DNA of 64,000 nucleotides from positions 62,001 through 126,000 of the forward strand of contig NZ_CDBW01000002.1 in NCBI RefSeq assembly GCF_000820145.1, read 5' to 3'. The notes beneath the pieces are model-generated. The model saw nothing but the letters and a program-made list of their open reading frames with translations, had not been told where the DNA came from and searched no databases. Positions 28,702 to 39,536 of this stretch are shown in pieces (the first letter of the stretch is position 1; every line of letters starts with the position of its first letter). The stretch is from Aeromonas sobria. GTDB taxonomy: Bacteria > Pseudomonadota > Gammaproteobacteria > Enterobacterales > Aeromonadaceae. Both the position numbers and the translations under genes were made by a program.

Positions 28702-28730
28702 AAAACGGGAGGCCTGGCCTCCCGTTTTTC
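28702..28730. terminator. Terminator between the YeeE-family gene and ompA
   Basis: AAAACGGGAGGC (28702-28713) pairs with GCCTCCCGTTTT (28717-28728), with T-runs on both strands, so it can serve both converging genes. Confidence 0.9.
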
Positions 28731-28753
28731 GTTCATCGATCCCGTCGCTCGGC

Positions 28754-29848
28754 TTATTGGAGTGGCTGGGAGACCCCTTCCAGATTGATCTCCACCCGAC
28801 GATCTGGTGCCAGACAGGCGATCAGCTCCTGCTTGGATCGGCTGGCGCAGTTGCTACCAGTGACCGGATTGGCCTTGCCACGACCCTCGACCCGCACCTT
28901 GTCGGCATACAAGCCTTTGGAGACCAGATAGCTGGCCACGCTCTGGGCCCGTTTTTCGGAGAGGGCCAGGTTGTAGTTGTCGGAGCCGATGCGGTCGGTA
29001 TAACCGATGACAGTCGCGACGCCATCCTTCGGATTGGCCGCCACAATCTGGCTGAACAGGGCGTCGAGCGCCTGATTGGCCGAAGGCTTCAGGGTCGCCT
29101 TGTTGAACTCGAACAGCACATCGGAGCTCAGACTGAAGGTCTTGGGCTCAACCACCGCTACCGGAGCTGGTTCAACTGCTGGTGCCGGCGCAGGTGCGGC
29201 AACCTCGCCACCTTGCTGGCCGAAGCGATAGAGCATCCCGAACGAAATCAGACCGTTATCCAGCTCGATACCGGAGCGATCGAGAGACGCATCGCCGAGC
29301 GGCGTGGTGTACTGGTACTCCAGACGGGCGGCCCAGTCACGATCGATGGCGTATTCGGCACCCAGTGCACCAACAAATGCGGCGCCGTGCTTTTTGCCAG
29401 TCTCGCTGCTATTGGCGAAGCTGATCTCGCTATCCGTCCAGGCATAGGCGCCGCCCAGTCGGCCATAGAGATCCAGCACGCTCGTTGCCGGGAAGCTGAT
29501 CTTCATGGTGGCCTGAATCATCTGGCTCTTGGCTTCGGTATTGAGAGTATTGGTGCCAGTGCCCGAAGTGGTGTCGTATTTGCCAAGCCAGTCATAACCC
29601 AGCTCGAAACCCAGGTTGGGGTTGAGCTGGTAACCGGCGAACAGGCCCAGACCCAGATCATCCGTGTTCTCGCTGGTATTACCCAACGTCTGGGCAATCG
29701 ACTCGGCATACTGGTTGTGGTCAACGCCATAGTAATTGGACCAACCGGCCTTGCCACCGACATACCAGGTGTTGTCCTGCGCGGCAGCCTGCACGGCTCC
29801 GGCCGCCAGCAAACCACTGACCAATACGGCAAGCATGGATTTATTCAT
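28754..29848 (-). CDS. ompA: OmpA-family outer membrane porin
   Basis: A 364-residue protein. ATG 29848 follows AGAGG by 8 nt. A signal peptide covers residues 1-22 (MNKSMLAVLVSGLLAAGAVQA). An eight-strand OmpA barrel (about 23-215, starting NTWYVGGKAGWS and ending GMLYRFG) is followed by a proline/alanine hinge (PAPAPAVEPAPVAVVEP). The C-terminal OmpA_C peptidoglycan-binding domain has GYTDRIGSDNYNLALSEKRA with the conserved Asp and Arg and a Cys pair (NCASR, IACLAP). It anchors the outer membrane to the cell wall. Confidence 0.95.
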   Translation of the reverse strand: MNKSMLAVLVSGLLAAGAVQAAAQDNTWYVGGKAGWSNYYGVDHNQYAESIAQTLGNTSENTDDLGLGLFAGYQLNPNLGFELGYDWLGKYDTTSGTGTNTLNTEAKSQMIQATMKISFPATSVLDLYGRLGGAYAWTDSEISFANSSETGKKHGAAFVGALGAEYAIDRDWAARLEYQYTTPLGDASLDRSGIELDNGLISFGMLYRFGQQGGEVAAPAPAPAVEPAPVAVVEPKTFSLSSDVLFEFNKATLKPSANQALDALFSQIVAANPKDGVATVIGYTDRIGSDNYNLALSEKRAQSVASYLVSKGLYADKVRVEGRGKANPVTGSNCASRSKQELIACLAPDRRVEINLEGVSQPLQ

Positions 29849-29972
29849 ATTTTCGCCTCTGCAATAAGTCGTTATGGGCGCCTGAGTGCGCACTCTCCCT
29901 GTGTGAAGCCGTCAGGCAGCTTCCCGCATTCCAGAGTATCCCATCCGAACGCAGCCTCAAATGACCAGCAGC

Positions 29973-30539
29973 TCAGGAGTGTGAAGCGGCCAGCATTATC
30001 GCGCCATCGTCGGCCAAAATGCTCTTTGCCAGCGTTCTGGCCTGCTCCAGAGCCAGCGGCTGCTGATAGCTGTGAGCCATCACAATCGCCCCCTCCAGCA
30101 GCAAGCAAAGCGCGGTCGCCTGAACCAGAGAGCATTCGAGCTGGTTCATCACCCAGCTCAGCAACGCCTGCTTGTGCGCCATCACCAGCTTGCGCACCGG
30201 ATGGCGCGGCTCGGCAAACTCGGCGCAGGCGTTGATGAAGTTGCAGCCATAGAAATCAGTGCGGCCAAACCACTCTGCGAACCCATCGAACAGCCCCTGC
30301 AGGCGAGCCTCGCGTCCGGTCACGCCGGCCAGCCGCTGGTCAAGCAGGGCGAAGAACTCCCGGTCACGCGCGAGCAGCACCGCCTCAATCAAGGCGTCCT
30401 TGGTCGGGAAGTGGCGATAGAGGGTGCGCTTGGTACTGCCCGCCTCGGCCCAGATGCGATCTATGCCGGTGGCATGGAAGCCATGACGGTTGAACAGACG
30501 GTAGGCCGTCGCCACCAGTTGTTGACGCTTCTCGCTCAT
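29973..30539 (-). CDS. TetR-family transcriptional regulator
   Basis: A 188-residue TetR protein. ATG 30539 lies 6 nt after AGAGG; the preceding ATG at 30542 is the alternative. The N-terminal helix-turn-helix (residues about 5-50) reads LVATAYRLFNRHGFHATGI and GSTKRTLYRHFPTKDAL. The C-terminal part is a ligand-binding helical domain with FYGCNFINACAEF, seen in regulators that respond to electrophiles or unknown small molecules. It is divergent from an HPP-family gene, with a good palindrome between them. Confidence 0.9.
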   Translation of the reverse strand: MSEKRQQLVATAYRLFNRHGFHATGIDRIWAEAGSTKRTLYRHFPTKDALIEAVLLARDREFFALLDQRLAGVTGREARLQGLFDGFAEWFGRTDFYGCNFINACAEFAEPRHPVRKLVMAHKQALLSWVMNQLECSLVQATALCLLLEGAIVMAHSYQQPLALEQARTLAKSILADDGAIMLAASHS

Positions 30540-30554
30540 CATTTGCCTCTTGAA

Positions 30555-30572
30555 GTACACCGATCTGTCTAC
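30555..30572. promoter_or_regulatory. Palindromic operator candidate between tetR and HPP genes
   Basis: GTACACCGATCTGTCTAC is an 18-bp inverted repeat with 14 of 18 symmetric positions. It lies 15 bp before the TetR start and 40 bp before the HPP gene, typical for an autoregulated divergent TetR operator. Confidence 0.65.
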
Positions 30573-30612
30573 CTAATGTGCCTAATCAGTGCTGGCAAAC
30601 CAAGAGGAAAAC

Positions 30613-31068
30613 ATGATGACGAAATGGTATGGCCCATTATGGGCAGGCGTGGGCGCTGCACTCACCATCGGCATATTGGAATGGCTCAATCTGAGCTGGC
30701 AGGTGGCGCTGATAATGGCACCTTTCGGAGCCAGCTGCGTGTTACTGTTTTCCCTGCCCGATAGTCCGCTGGCGCGTCCCAAAAACGTGCTGGGTGGTCA
30801 CCTACTGACGGCCAGCATCGGGCTGCTCATCGGCTTGCTTCCCCTCCCCGCTGAAGTGCAGATGGCCCTGGCAACCGGGCTGGCCATCGCCCTGATGCAG
30901 GGACTGAATGTCATCCACCCTCCGGCAGGCGCCAATCCCTTGCTGATCCTGATGACAGGACAAGAGCAGGCGTTCCTGTGGCAGACGGTACTGCCCGGTA
31001 CTCTGCTGCTGATGGCGCTGGCCTACGGATTTCAATGGCTCAGACGAAGGTGGCTAGCAACAGCCTGA
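30613..31068 (+). CDS. HPP-family membrane protein
   Basis: A 151-residue protein with four hydrophobic segments and the eponymous HPP motif in GLNVIHPPAGANPLL (residues about 100-114). AGAGGA precedes ATG 30613; ATG 30616 is the alternative. GASCVLLFSLPDSPLARP is also family-typical. HPP proteins are integral membrane proteins; cyanobacterial members have been linked to nitrite transport, but the role here is unknown. It is probably controlled by the divergent TetR regulator. Confidence 0.88.
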   Translation: MMTKWYGPLWAGVGAALTIGILEWLNLSWQVALIMAPFGASCVLLFSLPDSPLARPKNVLGGHLLTASIGLLIGLLPLPAEVQMALATGLAIALMQGLNVIHPPAGANPLLILMTGQEQAFLWQTVLPGTLLLMALAYGFQWLRRRWLATA

Positions 31069-31096
31069 AAAACAGAGGGAGGCCAACGCCTCCCTC
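31068..31096 (-). terminator. Terminator at the end of the ilv operon
   Basis: GAGGGAGGC (31075-31083) pairs with GCCTCCCTC (31088-31096). On the minus strand it is followed by TGTTTTTC, so it terminates ilvA; it could also slow plus-strand transcripts. Confidence 0.82.
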
Positions 31097-31112
31097 TCTC
31101 TTCATCGCGCCA

Positions 31113-32633
31113 TCAACTGGCCAGAAACAGCCGGTAGGCGGGGTCGTCACTCACCTCTTTCCAACGGTAGCCAATCTCCCGCAGGTAGTCGTGGAAGGCG
31201 ACAACGTCCTCGTCCGGCAGCTCGAAGGCACAGAGCACCCGGCCGTAGTCGGCGCCATGGTTGCGGTAGTGGAACAGACTGATGTTCCAGCGACAGCCGA
31301 GGGTCTCGAGAAAGCGCATCAGGGCACCCGGCTGCTCCGGAAACTTGAAGCTGTAGAGACGCTCGCCCAAAGGCCGGGCCGGGCGGCCGCCAATCATGTA
31401 GCGCACGTGGTTCTTGGCCAGCTCGCTCTCGGTCATATTGACCACCGGATAGCCGTTACCGCCGAGCTGATCGATGATCTGGCCGAGCTCCTCGTCACCG
31501 CCGGTGAGGCGCACCGAAACGAACAGCGAGGCCTGCACCGCATCGGCGTAGCGGTAGTTGAACTCGGTCACCATGCGCGGGCCGAGCTGACGGCAGAAGT
31601 CGAGGAAGGCCCCTTTGCGCTCGGGAATGGTCACCGCCAGCATGCCTTCGCGCTTCTCGCCAATCTCGCAGCGCTCCGACACATAACGCAGGCTGTGGAA
31701 GTTGACGTTGGCACCCGACAGAATGGCCGCCATCCGCCCGCCCTTCACCTGCGCCCGCTCGCTGTAGGCCTTGAGGCCGGCCAGCGACAGCGCTCCCGAC
31801 GGCTCGGCGATGGCGCGGCAGTCGTCGAAGATATCTTTCAGCGCGGCGCAGATCTGATCGTTGGAGACGGTCACCACCTCGTCCAGATACTGGTTGCACA
31901 GGCGGAAGGTCTCCTCGCCGATGCGCCTGACCGCCACCCCGTCGGCAAACAGCGAGACCCGCTCCAGATTGACCGGCTCGCCCGCCGCCATGGCAGCCTT
32001 GAGACAGGCAGACCCCTCCGCCTCCACCCCGATCACCTTCACATCCGGCAGCAGCTGCTTGATGTAGACCGCCACCCCGGCGGCCAGACCGCCGCCACCT
32101 ACCGGCACGAAGACATGGGTGAGGTGGATGTCCTGATCCAGCAGCTCCTTGCCGATGGTGCCCTGCCCAGCGATCACCTCGACGTCATCAAACGGCGGGA
32201 TCAGGGTGTAACCCTCCAGCTCGGCAAGGCGGCGGCTCTCGGCATAGGCCTCGTCGAAGCTGTTGCCAAACAGCATGACGTTACCGCCCTGACGGCGCAC
32301 CGCGTCGATCTTGATGTCCGGCGTGGTCTTGGGCATCACAATGATCGCCTTGATACCGAGCTTGGCGGCAGACAGGGCGACCCCTTGCGCGTGGTTACCC
32401 GCAGAGGCGGCGATGACGCCGTGATCCTTCTGCTCCTGGGTCAGGGTGGCGATCTTGTGATAGGCACCGCGCAGCTTGAAGGAGTGGACCGGTTGCAGAT
32501 CCTCCCGCTTCAAACTGACATGGTTGCCGAGCCGCTCGGACAATTTTTTAAGGGTCTGCAATGGTGTCACCCGCGCCGCCTCATAGACGGGGGAGAGCAA
32601 CACCTTGCGCAGATAATCAGCCGCAGAGACCAT
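31113..32633 (-). CDS. ilvA: Threonine deaminase (biosynthetic), IlvA
   Basis: A 506-residue PLP enzyme that turns threonine into 2-oxobutyrate, the first step to isoleucine. The catalytic domain (1-320) has the PLP Lys in HSFKLRGAYHK (near residue 53), SAGNHAQGVALSA and the phosphate-binding GGGGLAAG. Two ACT-like regulatory domains follow (VTIPERKGAFLDFCRQLG and FKFPEQPGALMRFLE), which bind isoleucine and valine in the family. It is the last gene of ilvGMEDA; GGAGGAG inside the ilvD end serves as its ribosome site, with only 3 nt between the genes. Confidence 0.97.
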   Translation of the reverse strand: MVSAADYLRKVLLSPVYEAARVTPLQTLKKLSERLGNHVSLKREDLQPVHSFKLRGAYHKIATLTQEQKDHGVIAASAGNHAQGVALSAAKLGIKAIIVMPKTTPDIKIDAVRRQGGNVMLFGNSFDEAYAESRRLAELEGYTLIPPFDDVEVIAGQGTIGKELLDQDIHLTHVFVPVGGGGLAAGVAVYIKQLLPDVKVIGVEAEGSACLKAAMAAGEPVNLERVSLFADGVAVRRIGEETFRLCNQYLDEVVTVSNDQICAALKDIFDDCRAIAEPSGALSLAGLKAYSERAQVKGGRMAAILSGANVNFHSLRYVSERCEIGEKREGMLAVTIPERKGAFLDFCRQLGPRMVTEFNYRYADAVQASLFVSVRLTGGDEELGQIIDQLGGNGYPVVNMTESELAKNHVRYMIGGRPARPLGERLYSFKFPEQPGALMRFLETLGCRWNISLFHYRNHGADYGRVLCAFELPDEDVVAFHDYLREIGYRWKEVSDDPAYRLFLAS

Positions 32634-32636
32634 GGT

Positions 32637-34478
32637 TTACTCCTCCAACTTGCTGCGGTCACGCACAGCGCCCTTGTCAGCGCTGGTGGCGAGCATGGCG
32701 TAAGCGCGCAGGGCAAAGGAGACCTGACGCTGACGATCGAGCGGCTTCCAGCCACGGGCTTCCACGGCAACACGGCGGGCAGCCAGCACGCTGTCAGCCA
32801 CCTCCAGCACCATGCTGCGGGCCGGGATGTTGATGTTGATGATGTCGCCATCCTCCACCAGACCTATGGTGCCGCCGGAGGCAGCCTCCGGCGAGACGTG
32901 GCCGATGGAGAGACCCGAGGTACCACCGGAGAAGCGGCCATCGGTGATCAAGGCGCACTGCTTGCCCAATCCCATAGATTTCAGATAGGTAGTGGGGTAG
33001 AGCATCTCCTGCATACCTGGGCCCCCTTTCGGCCCTTCGTAGCGGATCACCACCACTTCACCGGCCTTGACGGTGCCGTCCAGAATGCCAGCGACCGCGG
33101 TGTCCTGACTCTCGAACACTCGGGCCGGGCCGCGGAAGGTGAGGTTCTCGTCATCCACCCCGGCGGTCTTGACGATGGCACCATCAAGCGCCAGATTGCC
33201 GGAAAGTACCGCAAGGCCCCCTTCCAGGCTGTAAGCGTGCTCCAGCGAGCGGATGCAGCCCTCGGCGCGGTCCAGATCCAGCTCCGGCCAGCGGCAATCC
33301 TGACTGAAGGCCTTGGTGGTGCGAATACCGGCTGGCCCGGCGCGGTAGAAGTCCACTACCTCCTGACTCGGCTGGCGGCTGACATCATATTCATTGAGCT
33401 GTTCGACGAGGGAGCAACCCAGCACGGTACGGGTATCGCCATGCACCAGACCCGCTTTTTCCAGCTGACCCAGAATCGCTACCACGCCGCCGGCGCGGTG
33501 CACATCTTCCATATGGTACTTCTGGGTGGAGGGCGCCACCTTGCAGAGCTGTGGCACCTTGCGGGACATGCGGTCGATATCGGCCATGGTGAAGTCGACC
33601 CCGGCCTCCTGCGCCGCCGCCAGCAGGTGCAGCACGGTATTGGTGGAGCCGCCCATGGCTATGTCGAGCGCCATGGCGTTCTCGAACGCCGCCTTGGTGG
33701 CGATATTGCGCGGCAGGGCGGTCTCGTCATCCTGCTCATACCAGCGCTTGGCCAGCGTCACGATGCGCTGACCCGCCAGCTTGAACAGCTGCTCGCGGTC
33801 GCTGTGGGTCGCCAGCATGGAGCCGTTGCCTGGCTGGGAGAGACCGAGCGCCTCGGTCAGACAGTTCATGGAGTTGGCGGTAAACATGCCGGAGCAGGAG
33901 CCGCAGGTGGGGCAGGCGCTGCGCTCGATCTGATCGCTCTGGGCATCGGAGACCTTGGGGTCGGCGCCCTGGATCATGGCATCCACCAGATCTAGCTTGA
34001 TGATCTGATCCGACAGCTTGGTCTTGCCCGCTTCCATCGGGCCGCCGGAGACGAAAATGACCGGGATGTTGATGCGCAGGGCCGCCATCAGCATCCCCGG
34101 GGTGATCTTGTCGCAGTTGGAGATGCAGACCATGGCGTCGGCGCAGTGGGCGTTGACCATGTACTCCACCGAGTCGGCGATCAGCTCCCGCGATGGCAGG
34201 GAATAAAGCATGCCGCCGTGGCCCATGGCGATACCGTCATCCACGGCGATGGTGTTGAACTCCTTGGCAACGCCGCCCGCGGCTTCGATCTCCCGCGCCA
34301 CCAGCTGGCCCAGATCCTTGAGGTGGACGTGACCCGGCACGAACTGGGTGAAGGAGTTGACCACGGCGATAATGGGTTTGCCGAAATCCTGATCGGTCAT
34401 TCCGGTGGCACGCCACAGGGCGCGGGCCCCGGCCATGTTACGTCCGTGGGTGGTGGTGGCGGATCTCAACTTCGGCAT
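32637..34478 (-). CDS. ilvD: Dihydroxy-acid dehydratase
   Basis: A 613-residue Fe-S dehydratase that converts 2,3-dihydroxy acids to 2-oxo acids for valine and isoleucine. ATG 34478 ([20 protein letters not shown]) follows GGGAG by 8 nt and is the family start; 13 more upstream codons are open but unlikely. Fe-S ligands are in [10 protein letters not shown] and [31 protein letters not shown] near the C-terminus is also diagnostic. Confidence 0.97.
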   Translation of the reverse strand: MPKLRSATTTHGRNMAGARALWRATGMTDQDFGKPIIAVVNSFTQFVPGHVHLKDLGQLVAREIEAAGGVAKEFNTIAVDDGIAMGHGGMLYSLPSRELIADSVEYMVNAHCADAMVCISNCDKITPGMLMAALRINIPVIFVSGGPMEAGKTKLSDQIIKLDLVDAMIQGADPKVSDAQSDQIERSACPTCGSCSGMFTANSMNCLTEALGLSQPGNGSMLATHSDREQLFKLAGQRIVTLAKRWYEQDDETALPRNIATKAAFENAMALDIAMGGSTNTVLHLLAAAQEAGVDFTMADIDRMSRKVPQLCKVAPSTQKYHMEDVHRAGGVVAILGQLEKAGLVHGDTRTVLGCSLVEQLNEYDVSRQPSQEVVDFYRAGPAGIRTTKAFSQDCRWPELDLDRAEGCIRSLEHAYSLEGGLAVLSGNLALDGAIVKTAGVDDENLTFRGPARVFESQDTAVAGILDGTVKAGEVVVIRYEGPKGGPGMQEMLYPTTYLKSMGLGKQCALITDGRFSGGTSGLSIGHVSPEAASGGTIGLVEDGDIININIPARSMVLEVADSVLAARRVAVEARGWKPLDRQRQVSFALRAYAMLATSADKGAVRDRSKLEE

Positions 34479-34622
34479 TGTCTCTACTCCCTGATTGCCC
34501 ATGTGGGCTCGCTGCATTATTCGATGATGATAAAAGTGGATCGGAATCTATCCTGGTGAAGGCTCTACTGGGCAGCCCTCACCGGAAGCGACTCGAGGAG
34601 GCATGGCGCCTCCCCTCTCTCA

Positions 34623-35567
34623 TCAGTCGTTGACGGGCGTCAGCCAGCCCCACTTGTCCTCGGTCTGGCCGTTAAACAGGCCGAAGAAGGCGTTCTGCAA
34701 CTGCTCGGTCACCGGGCCACGGCTGCCAGCGCCCACCTTCATCCGATCAACGGAGCGCACCGGCGTCACCTCGGCGGCGGTGCCAGTCATGAAGATTTCG
34801 TCTGCCACATAGAGCGCCTCACGGGGCAGCGCCTGCTCGCGCACCTCGTAACCCAAGTCACGCGCCAGCGTCATGATGGTGTCACGGGTGATGCCCGGCA
34901 GGATGGCGGCGGTGGCAGGCGGGGTGAACAGCACACCGTTCTTCACCAGGAACAGGTTCTCCCCCGCCCCTTCGCTCAGGTAGCCGTTCACATCCAGTGC
35001 CAGCCCTTCGGCATAGCCGTTGCGTTTGGCTTCGCGGCTGATCAGCTGGGATGACAAATAGTTGCCACCCGCCTTGGCACCGGTGGGAATGGTGTTGGGC
35101 GCGAGCCGGTTCCAGGAGGTGACGCACACATCCACCCCGTTTTTCAGCCCCTCTTCCCCCAGATAGGCGCCCCACGGCAGCGCGGCCACCATCAGGTCAG
35201 CCTTGGCATCCAGCGGCGGATGCAGCCCCAGCCCCACGTTGCCGACAAAGGCCAGCGGGCGCAGGTAGCCGCTCTTCAGGCCGTTCTCGCGCACCACGGT
35301 GCGGCAGGCTTCATTCACTTCAGCCTCGCTGTAGGGGACGTCCATCCAGTAGATCTTGGCAGAATCGAACAGGCGGCGGGTGTGCTCCTGCAGACGGAAG
35401 ATGCAGGTACCCTTGGGGGTGTCGTAGGCGCGCACACCCTCAAACACCGAGGAGCCGTAGTGCAGGGCGTGGCTCATCACGTGCACCTGAGCATCCTGCC
35501 AGGGCACCAGTTTGCCGTTGAACCAGATGTATTGGGGGTGAGTGGTGGATTGGGAAGGCTGTGACAT
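34623..35567 (-). CDS. ilvE: Branched-chain amino acid aminotransferase
   Basis: A 314-residue fold-type IV PLP aminotransferase that makes valine, leucine and isoleucine from their 2-oxo acids. Motifs are HALHYGSSVFEGVRAY, the region of the PLP Lys in PTGAKAGGNYLSSQL, DVNGYLSEGAGENLFLV, and the phosphate cup LPGITRDTIM with FMTGTAAEVTPV. It starts 12 bp after ilvM. A 144-bp gap separates it from ilvD downstream, which may contain processing or weak promoter signals. Confidence 0.97.
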   Translation of the reverse strand: MSQPSQSTTHPQYIWFNGKLVPWQDAQVHVMSHALHYGSSVFEGVRAYDTPKGTCIFRLQEHTRRLFDSAKIYWMDVPYSEAEVNEACRTVVRENGLKSGYLRPLAFVGNVGLGLHPPLDAKADLMVAALPWGAYLGEEGLKNGVDVCVTSWNRLAPNTIPTGAKAGGNYLSSQLISREAKRNGYAEGLALDVNGYLSEGAGENLFLVKNGVLFTPPATAAILPGITRDTIMTLARDLGYEVREQALPREALYVADEIFMTGTAAEVTPVRSVDRMKVGAGSRGPVTEQLQNAFFGLFNGQTEDKWGWLTPVND

Positions 35568-35579
35568 TGGCTTGGCTCC

Positions 35580-35858
35580 TTAAGCTCTGATCCGGGGTTG
35601 CTGTTCCAGTGCATCGACCCGGGAGACGTCCACCAGCTTCACCAGCTGGCTCCACAACTGCTGGATGGGACGCACCGACTCGACAGTAACCGTGATCCGC
35701 AGCTGTTGGCAATCCTGCTCCATATTAAGGGCGCAGAGATTGAAACCGCGGTGACGCACCACCCGCAGCACCCGCTCCATCACTTCGGGTCTGGGCTGGG
35801 CGTGGATATGCAGGGTGTGTTGTGCAAATGCGGGCTGGGCAAGGGTGTGCGGGTTCAT
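35580..35858 (-). CDS. ilvM: Acetolactate synthase II small subunit IlvM
   Basis: A 92-residue ACT-domain protein ([42 protein letters not shown]). Its ATG at 35858 overlaps the ilvG stop by 4 nt (ATGA), which identifies the start and gives translational coupling with the large subunit. IlvM is the regulatory subunit of the valine-insensitive isozyme AHAS II in enteric bacteria. Confidence 0.93.
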   Translation of the reverse strand: MNPHTLAQPAFAQHTLHIHAQPRPEVMERVLRVVRHRGFNLCALNMEQDCQQLRITVTVESVRPIQQLWSQLVKLVDVSRVDALEQQPRIRA

Positions 35859-37501
35859 GGGCGTTGCTCCATCATCTTGTGGTTGGCGACTCCCGGCGGA
35901 ACCAGGGGCCAGACGTTTTCTTCCTCTGAAATAGCCACATGCAGCAGATAGGCGCTCTCGCTCTTCAGCAGGCGGTCGAGGGCACCGGCTATCTGCTCCT
36001 TGCATGTGATGGTCTCGCCCGGAATGCCGAAAGCGGCAGCCAGGGCGACGAAATCGGGGTTGTCGGAGAGGATGGTCTCGCTGTAGCGGCCGTCGAAGAA
36101 CAGCTCCTGCCACTGGCGCACCATGCCGAGACGCTGGTTATCCAGCAGCACCATCTTCACCTTGAGCTGGGCGCGGCGGATGGTGCCGAGCTCCTGCACA
36201 TTCATCATGAAAGAGCCATCACCGCTCACCAGCACCACTTCATCCTCCGGGCGCGACATCTTGGCGCCGATGGCAGCGGGCAGACCGAAGCCCATGGTGC
36301 CGAGACCGGCGCTGGAGAGGTGGTTGCGCGGGCTGGTAAAACGCATGTGCTGAGCAACCCACATCTGGTGCTGACCCACGTCGCAGGCGACCACGCTGCT
36401 CTCCGGCAGCTGGGCAGAAAGCTGCTTGAGCAGGGCCGGGGCGTAAATGGCCTGCCCCGGGTGGTCGTAGCGAAACGCATATTCGCGGGCCATGGCGGAG
36501 CAGTGATCACGCCAGGGGTCGATGGAGAGGGACATGGCAAGGGCGGGCAACACCCGCTTGAGATCCGTGGTGATACCCACCTCGGCAGCGCGGCGCTTGC
36601 CGAACTCGGCAGCGTCCACATCAAGATGGATGACCTTGGCCTCGGGGGCAAACTCCTCCAGCTTGCCGGTCACCCGATCATCGAAACGGGCGCCCACTAC
36701 CAGCAGCAAGTCGCACTGCTGCACCGCATAGTTGGCCGCCTTGGTGCCGTGCATGCCGAGCATGCCGAGATAAACGGGGCTGTCGGGGTCGAGCGCGCCA
36801 ATCCCCTTGAGGGTGGTAACCGCAGGCATGCCGGTGACGGCGGCAAAGTCGCGCAGCTGCTGCTCGGCGTTAGCCATGCCCACCCCGCCGCCGACGTAGA
36901 GCACCGGGCGCTCGGCGGCGGCCAGCAGGGTGCGGGCTGCGGTCAACTCCGAGGGGTTGAGCGCCTCCGGCTCTTCCACCGCAAACAGCGGGCTCTGGGG
37001 CGGCACTGCAGCAAGTTGCACATCCTTGGGAAAATCGATCAGCACAGGTCCGGGGCGCCCTTCGGTAGCGATGGCGAAGGCTTCTGCTAGCACCCGCCCC
37101 AGATCGGCGGCATCGGTCACCATGAAGGAGTGCTTGGTGCAGGAGAGGGACATGCCGAGCACGTCGACCTCCTGAAACGCATCGGTGCCGATGGCGGAAC
37201 AGGGCACCTGACCGCTGATGGCCACCAGCGGCACCGAGTCGAGCAGCGCCTCCGCCAGACCGGTCACCAGATTGGTGGCGCCGGGGCCGGAGGTGGCAAT
37301 ACAGACCCCCACCTGACCGGAGGCGCGGGCATAACCCACCGCCGCCATGGCAGCGCCCTGCTCGTGGCGGCAGAGCTGATGGGCCAGACCGCCGTCATAC
37401 AGGGCATCGTAGACCGGCATGATGGCCCCGCCCGGGTAACCAAACACCTGGGTCACACCCTGTTTCTTGAGAGCCTGTACCAAAAACTGCGCGCCGTTCA
37501 T
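35855..37501 (-). CDS. ilvG: Acetolactate synthase II large subunit IlvG
   Basis: A 548-residue ThDP enzyme, identical in length to intact enteric IlvG. The N-terminal Pyr domain has the catalytic Glu region in [18 protein letters not shown]; the C-terminal PP domain has [15 protein letters not shown] and [11 protein letters not shown] for ThDP-Mg binding. The frame is intact, unlike the frameshifted ilvG of E. coli K-12, so AHAS II should be functional. The ATG at 37501 lies 25 bp downstream of the attenuator T-tract; the open frame continuing upstream through the leader is not coding. Confidence 0.97.
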   Translation of the reverse strand: MNGAQFLVQALKKQGVTQVFGYPGGAIMPVYDALYDGGLAHQLCRHEQGAAMAAVGYARASGQVGVCIATSGPGATNLVTGLAEALLDSVPLVAISGQVPCSAIGTDAFQEVDVLGMSLSCTKHSFMVTDAADLGRVLAEAFAIATEGRPGPVLIDFPKDVQLAAVPPQSPLFAVEEPEALNPSELTAARTLLAAAERPVLYVGGGVGMANAEQQLRDFAAVTGMPAVTTLKGIGALDPDSPVYLGMLGMHGTKAANYAVQQCDLLLVVGARFDDRVTGKLEEFAPEAKVIHLDVDAAEFGKRRAAEVGITTDLKRVLPALAMSLSIDPWRDHCSAMAREYAFRYDHPGQAIYAPALLKQLSAQLPESSVVACDVGQHQMWVAQHMRFTSPRNHLSSAGLGTMGFGLPAAIGAKMSRPEDEVVLVSGDGSFMMNVQELGTIRRAQLKVKMVLLDNQRLGMVRQWQELFFDGRYSETILSDNPDFVALAAAFGIPGETITCKEQIAGALDRLLKSESAYLLHVAISEEENVWPLVPPGVANHKMMEQRP

Positions 37502-37525
37502 GTGGAGAATCCTGTCCTTTGGTCG

Positions 37526-37558
37526 AAAAAAAACCCCCGAGCTGTGAGGCTCGGGGGT
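37526..37558 (-). terminator. Attenuator terminator of the ilv operon
   Basis: On the minus strand a 10-bp perfect stem, ACCCCCGAGC with GCTCGGGGGT (37549-37558 and 37533-37542), is followed by eight T (37533-37526). It lies 29 bp after the ilvL stop, the standard attenuator position. Confidence 0.92.
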
Positions 37559-37587
37559 CGCTTGTTTCGTTCTGTCCGGTGGTGGGT

Positions 37588-37686
37588 CTATCCCTTGTTC
37601 CGTGCAGCTAAACGAGCCCCGAGCGGTGAGATAATAATCACCACTAGGACCACAATAATGCTGACGAAACGGGAGGCCATGTTCAT
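37588..37686 (-). CDS. ilvL: ilv operon leader peptide IlvL
   Basis: A 32-residue peptide beginning MNMASRFV and ending ARNKG. Residues 8-22 hold five valines, five isoleucines and two leucines, with a third leucine at 26. It parallels enteric IlvL in length, in its hydrophobic regulatory run and in the ISPLGA segment before a small/basic tail. Ribosome stalling at these codons when charged Val, Ile or Leu tRNA is short should prevent the downstream terminator from forming. ATG 37686 or 37680 is the start; neither has a strong ribosome site. Confidence 0.88.
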   Translation of the reverse strand: MNMASRFVSIIVVLVVIIISPLGARLAARNKG

Positions 37687-37742
37687 AGTTACAACCGGAA
37701 ATCCTGTGAAATTGGGGCGGTTTGCACCGCGAATGGCTATTA

Positions 37743-37771
37743 GAACTAGCACGGTGATTTTTATTGGGCAA
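37743..37771 (-). promoter_or_regulatory. Candidate sigma-70 promoter of ilvLGMEDA
   Basis: On the minus strand TTGCCC (37771-37766) and TAGTTC (37748-37743) are separated by 17 bp. A start near 37736 would give about 50 nt before ilvL. The -10 is a poor match. Confidence 0.4.
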
Positions 37772-37885
37772 GCCTTTTTTCTGTGACAACCCACTGATTT
37801 TGGCTATTCCTCAGCCGGAACTCTGGAATAAAAAACCAACAATAAGCAGTTAGTCAGAACATATATCAACTCAAGGACGGGATTT

Positions 37886-39400
<1,515 letters not shown>

Positions 39401-39536
39401 ATCTGCAAGATGGCGAAACGAGGGTTTCCTGCTGCCAAACGCCCTCTGCATGGTCTAGCGCGCCGTCGGCTGATATTATGGCCACAGATCTGACCACTTG
39501 ATGGCCCTTTATCGACAGCAAGACGGACCCTTACTC

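Noticed and set aside
30978-33995. A 1005-codon plus-strand open frame antisense to ilvA and ilvD
   Set aside because: The opposite strand encodes full-length IlvA and IlvD with all active-site motifs; the antisense frame is a product of high-GC codon bias and has no recognisable domain or ribosome site.
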